Positions 59,632 through 64,000 of a stretch of 64,000 bases of DNA are shown one piece after another. Below the pieces are notes generated by a model. That model saw only the letters and a program-made list of their open reading frames with translations. It did not search any database and was not told the origin of the DNA. This DNA comes from Flavobacteriales bacterium. Its GTDB lineage: Bacteria; Bacteroidota; Bacteroidia; JANQJC01. The translations under genes and the position numbers were made by a program. The stretch lies in assembly GCA_028281825.1 (NCBI GenBank), contig JANQJC010000096.1, positions 1-64,000 on the forward strand, written 5' to 3'. The stretch's first letter is position 1. The number at the start of each line of letters is the position of its first letter.

Positions 59632-60969
59632 ATGCTAAGACTAATTTTAATACTCGCTACTTCCCTACCCATGATGGCCATAGCCCAAGAGGTGAGCACT
59701 GAAACATGGCCCAATGGTAAGACCAAATCACGTGGTGGGATGAAGGATGGAAAGAAAGTAGGAAAATGGACCACATTTTATGAAACTGGTGAGCGGTTTT
59801 GCGAGGAAAACTACCAAAATGGTGAACGTGGCAACAATTGGAATTGTTGGTACAAAAGCGGCAAAAAGATGACTGAGGCCAATTTTATCAATGGAAAGAA
59901 TACCAATTGGCATGAAAATGGGCAAAAGGAGTTTGAGGGGGAGATAAAAGACCGAAAAAAGACTGGGGAATGGAATGAATGGTACTCCAACGGGCAATTG
60001 AAAGAAACTACCAACTACCAAGATGATAAGCTAAATGGCGCTATCATTGGTTTTTATAGTGATGGAAAAAAGTCTTATGAAGGGAATTATAGCAGCGGCA
60101 ACAAAACAGGAAATTTTGTTTGGTGGTACTCTAACGGCAACAGGGAAATGGAAGGCCCCTTTGTGAACGACATGCGCAATGGCCGCTGGAACTTCTACTA
60201 CCCCAATGGCAAGAAAGGAAGTGAAGGCAGTTTTAAAGATGATAAACTCAATGGCAAATGGACTTATTACTATGAAGAAAGTGGGAAGCTTTGGAAGAAA
60301 GGTTATTTTGTTGATGGTGTGAAAGATAGCCTTTGGATAATCTATTATGAGAGTGGCAAGAAAGACCACGAAGGACACTTTGATGACGGAAAGGAGCAAG
60401 GTATTTGGACCGCCTGGCATGAAAATGGACAGATACGCGAGGCAGGCAAGTTTGAGCAAGGCAAACTGGATAGCCTATGGAAAGGCTATTTTAAAGATGG
60501 GCAGCCTATGTTTGAAGCCACTTATAAAATGGACTCACTAGATGGAAAAAACACCACCTGGTTTGATAATGGTCAGGTGCAATTTGAAAAGGGGTACAAA
60601 AACAATATGATGAACGGCACCTATAAGGAGTATTACCCAAGTGGAAAGGAAAAAGAAAGCGGTGTGTATAAGAACGGTAAGAAAAATGGCATTTGGACAA
60701 ACTGGTATGTTGGAGGGCAAATATACCAGAGGCACAGCTATATGGATGGCAAACTAAGCGGTGTGAGTGAAAACTATTATGAGCATGGCACAAAAATAAG
60801 CTCGGGCAGCTATTTAAATGGCAGAATGCACGGTGTATGGACGTATTGGGATAGTAGTGGCAATGTCACCTATAAGGCAAAATTCAATAATGGAAAGGTA
60901 GTAAAGGTGTATACACAAAAGCAATCACCAGAGTCTGGGTATAAGTTGCCGAGCAATTTACCAAAATAG
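59632..60969 (+). CDS. MORN-repeat (YwqK-type) exported protein
   Basis: 445 residues from the ATG giving MLRLILILATSLPMMAIAQ, a signal peptide (a GTG nine bases upstream is an alternative). The rest is about 17 units of ~23 residues built on W-x2-Y-x2-G-x2-x3-E-x-x-Y-x2-G-x2-x-G, such as GKWTTFYETGERFCEENYQN and GIWTAWHENGQIREAGKF. These are MORN_2 repeats (PF07661), annotated as 'YwqK family antitoxin' in many genomes although no toxin partner is needed. The predicted product is a long periplasmic or surface beta-solenoid. One unit around residue 95 is about 8 residues short. No T9SS domain. Confidence 0.83.
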   Translation: MLRLILILATSLPMMAIAQEVSTETWPNGKTKSRGGMKDGKKVGKWTTFYETGERFCEENYQNGERGNNWNCWYKSGKKMTEANFINGKNTNWHENGQKEFEGEIKDRKKTGEWNEWYSNGQLKETTNYQDDKLNGAIIGFYSDGKKSYEGNYSSGNKTGNFVWWYSNGNREMEGPFVNDMRNGRWNFYYPNGKKGSEGSFKDDKLNGKWTYYYEESGKLWKKGYFVDGVKDSLWIIYYESGKKDHEGHFDDGKEQGIWTAWHENGQIREAGKFEQGKLDSLWKGYFKDGQPMFEATYKMDSLDGKNTTWFDNGQVQFEKGYKNNMMNGTYKEYYPSGKEKESGVYKNGKKNGIWTNWYVGGQIYQRHSYMDGKLSGVSENYYEHGTKISSGSYLNGRMHGVWTYWDSSGNVTYKAKFNNGKVVKVYTQKQSPESGYKLPSNLPK

Positions 60970-61033
60970 TGTGTATAATGTTGTAAATAGTGGATACAAT
61001 GAAATTTATTTACAAAGTAAACAAAGTTTCATC

Positions 61034-61051
61034 GAGACCCTCGAGGGACTC
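61034..61051. promoter_or_regulatory. Palindrome GAGaCCCTCGAGGGaCTC upstream of the inositol oxygenase gene
   Basis: A perfect 10-base core (CCCTCGAGGG, 61038-61047) with outer GAG/CTC arms, about 95 bases before the predicted promoter. Candidate operator; GC-rich against AT-rich surroundings. Confidence 0.4.
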
Positions 61052-61141
61052 ACGGAAAATCTTAGTCGTTGAATAACATAGTGTATTTTTAGCCCTCTAA
61101 AAGCCTTATATATCAAGGGCTGTAACATCAAGGTAATTGAT

Positions 61142-61149
61142 TAGTTTTG
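61142..61149 (+). promoter_or_regulatory. Predicted -7 element of the inositol oxygenase gene
   Basis: TAGTTTTG, exact TAnnTTTG, 22 bases before the ATG at 61171. Confidence 0.45.
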
Positions 61150-61170
61150 TAGTACAGAGTCCTCCTAAAA

Positions 61171-61989
61171 ATGGAAGTAGCAGAAAAACAATTCCGCAAT
61201 TATGATGAAGGTGAGCTGATTGAAGTTATCAAGGATAACTATTACAAGATGCGTACCCGACAAACTGTAGACTATGTGCAGCGTATGCAAAAGAAGTACT
61301 TGACTTTTGATAAGCCTATGCACATTTGGGATGCGATGGAAAAGCTCAACAACTTTGTAGACTTGAGTGACCCTGATATTACCCTACCCAACCTTATTCA
61401 TTTAGTGCAAACAGCTGAAGGTATCCGCAAAGACAACCGTCCTGACTGGATGCAGTTGGTAGGGCTTATCCATGACCTGGGTAAAATAATGTTTCTTTTC
61501 GGGAATGATGAAGATGGAACTTCACTTAAAGAGCAATGGGGTATGGTAGGTGACATCTTTTTGGTTGGCTGCCAACTGCCTGATACTTGTGTGTATCCTG
61601 AATTCAATAAGGACAACCCTGATATGCAAAACCCGCTATATAATACCCCCACTGGTATGTATGAAGCCAATTGTGGTATTGACAACTGCCTAAAAGCCTG
61701 GGGGCACGATGAATACCTTTTCCAGGTATTGAGTAACCACCCTGAAAATAAAATACCTCATGAGGGTATGGCAATGATAAGATATCACTCCTTCTATCCC
61801 TGGCATACAGGCGGTAGCTATCGTGAGTTAATGAATGAACAGGACTATCAATACCTTGAATGGGTGAAGGATTTTAACCAATATGACCTATATACAAAGT
61901 CGGTTACCACTTATAATCTTGATGAAATAAAAGCCTACTATTTACCCATTATTGAGAAATATTTAGGTAAGGGGCCTGTATACTTTTAA
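61171..61989 (+). CDS. Myo-inositol oxygenase (MIOX)
   Basis: 272 residues, near the 285 of human MIOX. The diiron ligands can be matched: H77 (LPNLIHLVQ), H101-D102 (LIHDLGK), H179 (WGHDEYLF), H206 (RYHSFYPWH) and D239 (FNQYDLYTK), with the same 33-residue gap between the last two as in the human enzyme. Substrate-site residues lie in TAEGIRKD and YHSFYPWHTGG. MIOX cleaves myo-inositol with O2 to D-glucuronate; it is common in eukaryotes and occurs sporadically in Bacteroidota. No other inositol or uronate genes are beside it. The PPK2 gene begins 5 bases after its stop, so they are probably co-transcribed. Confidence 0.93.
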   Translation: MEVAEKQFRNYDEGELIEVIKDNYYKMRTRQTVDYVQRMQKKYLTFDKPMHIWDAMEKLNNFVDLSDPDITLPNLIHLVQTAEGIRKDNRPDWMQLVGLIHDLGKIMFLFGNDEDGTSLKEQWGMVGDIFLVGCQLPDTCVYPEFNKDNPDMQNPLYNTPTGMYEANCGIDNCLKAWGHDEYLFQVLSNHPENKIPHEGMAMIRYHSFYPWHTGGSYRELMNEQDYQYLEWVKDFNQYDLYTKSVTTYNLDEIKAYYLPIIEKYLGKGPVYF

Positions 61990-61994
61990 TCATT

Positions 61995-62738
61995 TTGAAA
62001 ATCGATTTACTCTCTATATCAACCAGCCCACCCACTGATATCTCAAAAGAAGAGATAAAAAAAGAGACCAAGGCACTCAAGGAAGAAATGAATGAGTTAC
62101 AGCAACTGCTGTATGCTGAATCAAAACATGCCTTATTAATCGTACTACAAGGTATGGATGCCAGTGGCAAGGATGGTGCTATCCGTGACGTGTTTAGTGC
62201 AATGAACCCGCAAGGCGTTCGAGTCCATTCATTCAAAGTGCCTTCGTCAGAAGAACGCAGGCATGACTATCTATGGCGTGTACATAAGATGACCCCCGAA
62301 AGAGGAATGATACAAATCTTCAATAGAAGTCATTATGAAGATGTATTGGTTACGCGGGTATTAGGAAATATTGATGATGCAGAAGCAGAAAAGCGCTTTG
62401 GGCATATCAATGACTTTGAACGAATGTTGACTGATTGCGATACTATCATTCTTAAATTTTACCTACATATATCTGAAGAAGAGCAACAAAAGAATTTTAG
62501 AGACAGGCTTACAGACCCTTTCAAACATTGGAAGCATAGTATCAAAGACCATAAGATGGCCAAGTATTGGCCTGAGTTCAGGCAATACTACCAAGAAGTA
62601 TTTGAGAAATGCAGCCCTGAGATACCTTGGGTAATTGTTCCTTCTGACAGTAATTGGTACAAGGAATATATCATAGCCAAAGCCATTGTAGATACCCTGA
62701 ATGAGTTGGATATGAAGTATCCAAAGTTAAACTTATAA
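61995..62738 (+). CDS. Polyphosphate kinase 2 family protein (PPK2, class III-like)
   Basis: 247 residues from TTG (no ATG before residue 32). Walker A GMDASGKDGAIRDVF (from residue 53), HDYLWRVHKMTPERG, and Walker B IFNRSHYEDVLVTRV are present; the lid helix and C-terminal WPEFRQYYQEVFEKC are intact. The Walker A and WRxHK regions resemble class III PPK2, which phosphorylates AMP and ADP from polyphosphate, but the N-terminus is short for that class (usually about 300 residues). It probably makes nucleotide di/triphosphates from polyP in the cytoplasm. It is co-transcribed with inositol oxygenase. Confidence 0.88.
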   Translation: MKIDLLSISTSPPTDISKEEIKKETKALKEEMNELQQLLYAESKHALLIVLQGMDASGKDGAIRDVFSAMNPQGVRVHSFKVPSSEERRHDYLWRVHKMTPERGMIQIFNRSHYEDVLVTRVLGNIDDAEAEKRFGHINDFERMLTDCDTIILKFYLHISEEEQQKNFRDRLTDPFKHWKHSIKDHKMAKYWPEFRQYYQEVFEKCSPEIPWVIVPSDSNWYKEYIIAKAIVDTLNELDMKYPKLNL

Positions 62739-62750
62739 AGTAACGGGCTA

Positions 62751-64000
62751 TTACTTATAGTCTACTTTAAGCACTTCTAAGGCTTTCTCGGTAGGCAATG
62801 CAAAAGATATACCTTCTACTCCGCGTTCTACAACCTTTGAAGTTACCACACCAACTACCTTACCCTCTTTAGTGATAATAGGCCCACCACTATTGCCAGG
62901 ACTCACACTCACATCAGTTTGTAGATACTTAACATCCTCAATCAACCGCTCACCACTCAATATACCTTTAGTTACAGTTTGCGATAGGTTCTTGTCTACA
63001 GGCGTTCCTATGGCGTATACTTCTGCCCCCGTGCTTATATCAGAACTATTACTCAACAACTCCAGCGGCTTGAAGCCCTTGCCGCTTAATTTTATCAAAG
63101 CAACATCATGTGTTAGGTCTTTCCTTATTACTTCACCAATAAAAGATAGCCCACTGCCCAAAATTACATTCACCTTAGGGTTGTTTTTTACCACATGATA
63201 ATTTGTCATTATATATCCATCCTCAGAAATGATAAAGCCACTTCCATGTCCGCCTTCATCTAGCTCTACGGTTACCACTGACTGGGTGAAATCCATGATA
63301 GAAGCATCCTTATTTACTGAAGGCTTAGTTAATGTAATGTTGTCAAAATCATTTACAATAGGCTCATTGGAGCCTTTTGATACCAAATCATATATTTCAG
63401 GGTTTTCGGCTAAAAACACACCCATGCCGTTATCAAAAGCTGTGTATATCACGTTATCCAGACTATTTGAGTTTTTGGTATTAAACGATTCTACTTTACC
63501 CTTTTTCACAATTTTATCTGCATATATATCTTTTAATGACCAGTTAGTTTGAAGGGTGCAAGTATAAAAGATGGAACCAAGTGCCTGCATATCGCTATTG
63601 ATAGTCACTCCTGTTATTTCAGCATTCAGTTCATACCCCCTATTTGGAATTTGGTCAGGCACGTTAAATCCAAGGTCTTTCAAGCCATTGTTTACAATAA
63701 CTTCAAGGTCTTCTGCTTTCACATTTACCGTATTCTCCCAAAATATCTCGTTAAGCAGCTTACCTTTGTAACTTGTTTCTCCAATCTTTTCTCCTATCCT
63801 CAATCTCACATTCACATTAGTGCATCCTATTGGATACTGTTCTAATGCCTCACTCATTGGTGGTGCCTTCACAGATACAAAACTTGCACTTCTTGGATAA
63901 CTCTTAAAATTAGAACCCGTTAAACCATCCACAAGATATAAAACCAATGGTGCGGCAATCATAACACCTGTGCCTCCCAAATATAGTCCTAAAAAATTAT
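62751..64000 (-). CDS. HtrA/S1C-like trypsin-fold protease with N-terminal domain, 5' end beyond window
   Basis: About 416 residues visible; the frame stays open to base 64000, so the true start is outside (a TTG at 63978-63980 is possible but a membrane segment, FLGLYLGGTGVMIAAPLVLYL, spans it). The N-terminal ~210 residues are a strand/helix-rich domain with GCTNVNVRLRIGEKIG and ITGVTINSDMQALG, not recognised. The C-terminal ~180 residues are a trypsin-like domain: His in YIMTNYHVVKNNP, Asp in LTHDVALIKL and Ser in SVSPGNSGGPII. No PDZ domain follows, unlike DegP. Membrane-anchored periplasmic protease is inferred. Convergent with PPK2 (12-base gap). Confidence 0.82.
   Translation of the reverse strand, partial: NFLGLYLGGTGVMIAAPLVLYLVDGLTGSNFKSYPRSASFVSVKAPPMSEALEQYPIGCTNVNVRLRIGEKIGETSYKGKLLNEIFWENTVNVKAEDLEVIVNNGLKDLGFNVPDQIPNRGYELNAEITGVTINSDMQALGSIFYTCTLQTNWSLKDIYADKIVKKGKVESFNTKNSNSLDNVIYTAFDNGMGVFLAENPEIYDLVSKGSNEPIVNDFDNITLTKPSVNKDASIMDFTQSVVTVELDEGGHGSGFIISEDGYIMTNYHVVKNNPKVNVILGSGLSFIGEVIRKDLTHDVALIKLSGKGFKPLELLSNSSDISTGAEVYAIGTPVDKNLSQTVTKGILSGERLIEDVKYLQTDVSVSPGNSGGPIITKEGKVVGVVTSKVVERGVEGISFALPTEKALEVLKVDYK

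Noticed and set aside
59632-60969. Toxin-antitoxin system based on the YwqK-type label
   Set aside because: Exported repeat protein with no neighbouring toxin-like gene; the label derives from the MORN repeats.
62738-62756. Hairpin AAGTAA-N7-TTACTT between the PPK2 and HtrA-like genes as a terminator
   Set aside because: Six AT-rich pairs and no T-run; too weak, and it overlaps both stop codons.
1-64000. CRISPR arrays, IS elements, integrases, prophage or toxin-antitoxin pairs
   Set aside because: I found no repeat-spacer pattern, transposase, integrase or phage structural gene on either strand.

Overview
The window is a chromosomal segment of a Bacteroidota bacterium, most likely a gliding-type Cytophagales relative. 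The evidence is: three type IX secretion substrates (two with type A C-terminal sorting domains, one with a gliding-motility-type CHU_C domain); Bacteroidota-only families (DUF4294, the misnamed 'ABC transporter ATPase' family, an OstA-like LptA, DUF4399); the characteristic -7 promoter element TAnnTTTG close to start codons; few Shine-Dalgarno sequences; frequent TTG/GTG starts; and moderately AT-rich DNA. I see no phage, IS element, integron or CRISPR array. Apart from one decayed gene fragment the window looks like ordinary, gene-dense core and semi-core chromosome.

Layout. 1-5.1 kb: the 3' end of rho, DUF4294, a biotin carboxylase with a small coiled-coil partner, a sigma factor with a cysteine tail, an SRPBCC protein and a DUF6855-like protein. 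5.1-8.3 kb: a minus-strand operon (epoxide-hydrolase-like enzyme, SDR, T9SS protein), a remnant of an endonuclease/exonuclease/phosphatase gene and tRNA-Met(CAU). 8.4-16.5 kb: envelope functions (START-like, PAP2, GT39, GT2, LptF/G permease, two GT4, YdjM-like). 16.5-22.3 kb: DUF4399 lipoprotein, DUF2167, a retropepsin-like protease overlapping RimK, then ClpB. 22.4-28 kb: crotonase, secreted PhoD phosphatase, two alpha/beta hydrolases, FabH. 28-33.6 kb: OstA/LptA-like, then a tight operon of SsuD-like monooxygenase, aldo/keto reductase and Na+/solute symporter. 33.6-43.3 kb: amidase, MCE/MlaD, membrane Fe-S HdrD-like, HdrB-like and a small conserved protein on the minus strand; LptD, lipocalin-like and TPR on the plus strand.

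43.3-50.3 kb: a minus-strand module of a plug-domain protein without a beta-barrel, an ECF sigma factor, an overlapping membrane TPR/anti-sigma-like protein and a 1487-residue PKD adhesin with a T9SS type B signal. 50.5-55 kb: an alpha/beta-hydrolase-fold protein lacking its nucleophile and histidine, a PQQ-type propeller protein and an Nramp-like transporter with altered metal-site motifs. 55-61 kb: a REC-PAS-SpoIIE phosphatase downstream of three small orphan genes, one an 8-cysteine protein without a signal peptide; divergently, a helical-repeat protein and a MORN-repeat protein. 61-64 kb: myo-inositol oxygenase next to PPK2, and an HtrA-like protease running off the right edge.

The dominant theme is envelope biogenesis: three LPS-transport-type proteins (LptF/G, LptA-like, LptD), glycosyltransferases, PAP2, MlaD, a cell-wall amidase and T9SS cargo. 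The best candidates for something undescribed are the plug/sigma/anti-sigma/adhesin module, the Cys-rich orphan cluster feeding a SpoIIE phosphatase, the putative desulfonation operon, and inverted repeats abutting several start codons. Eight of ten convergent gene junctions have no room for a dedicated terminator.
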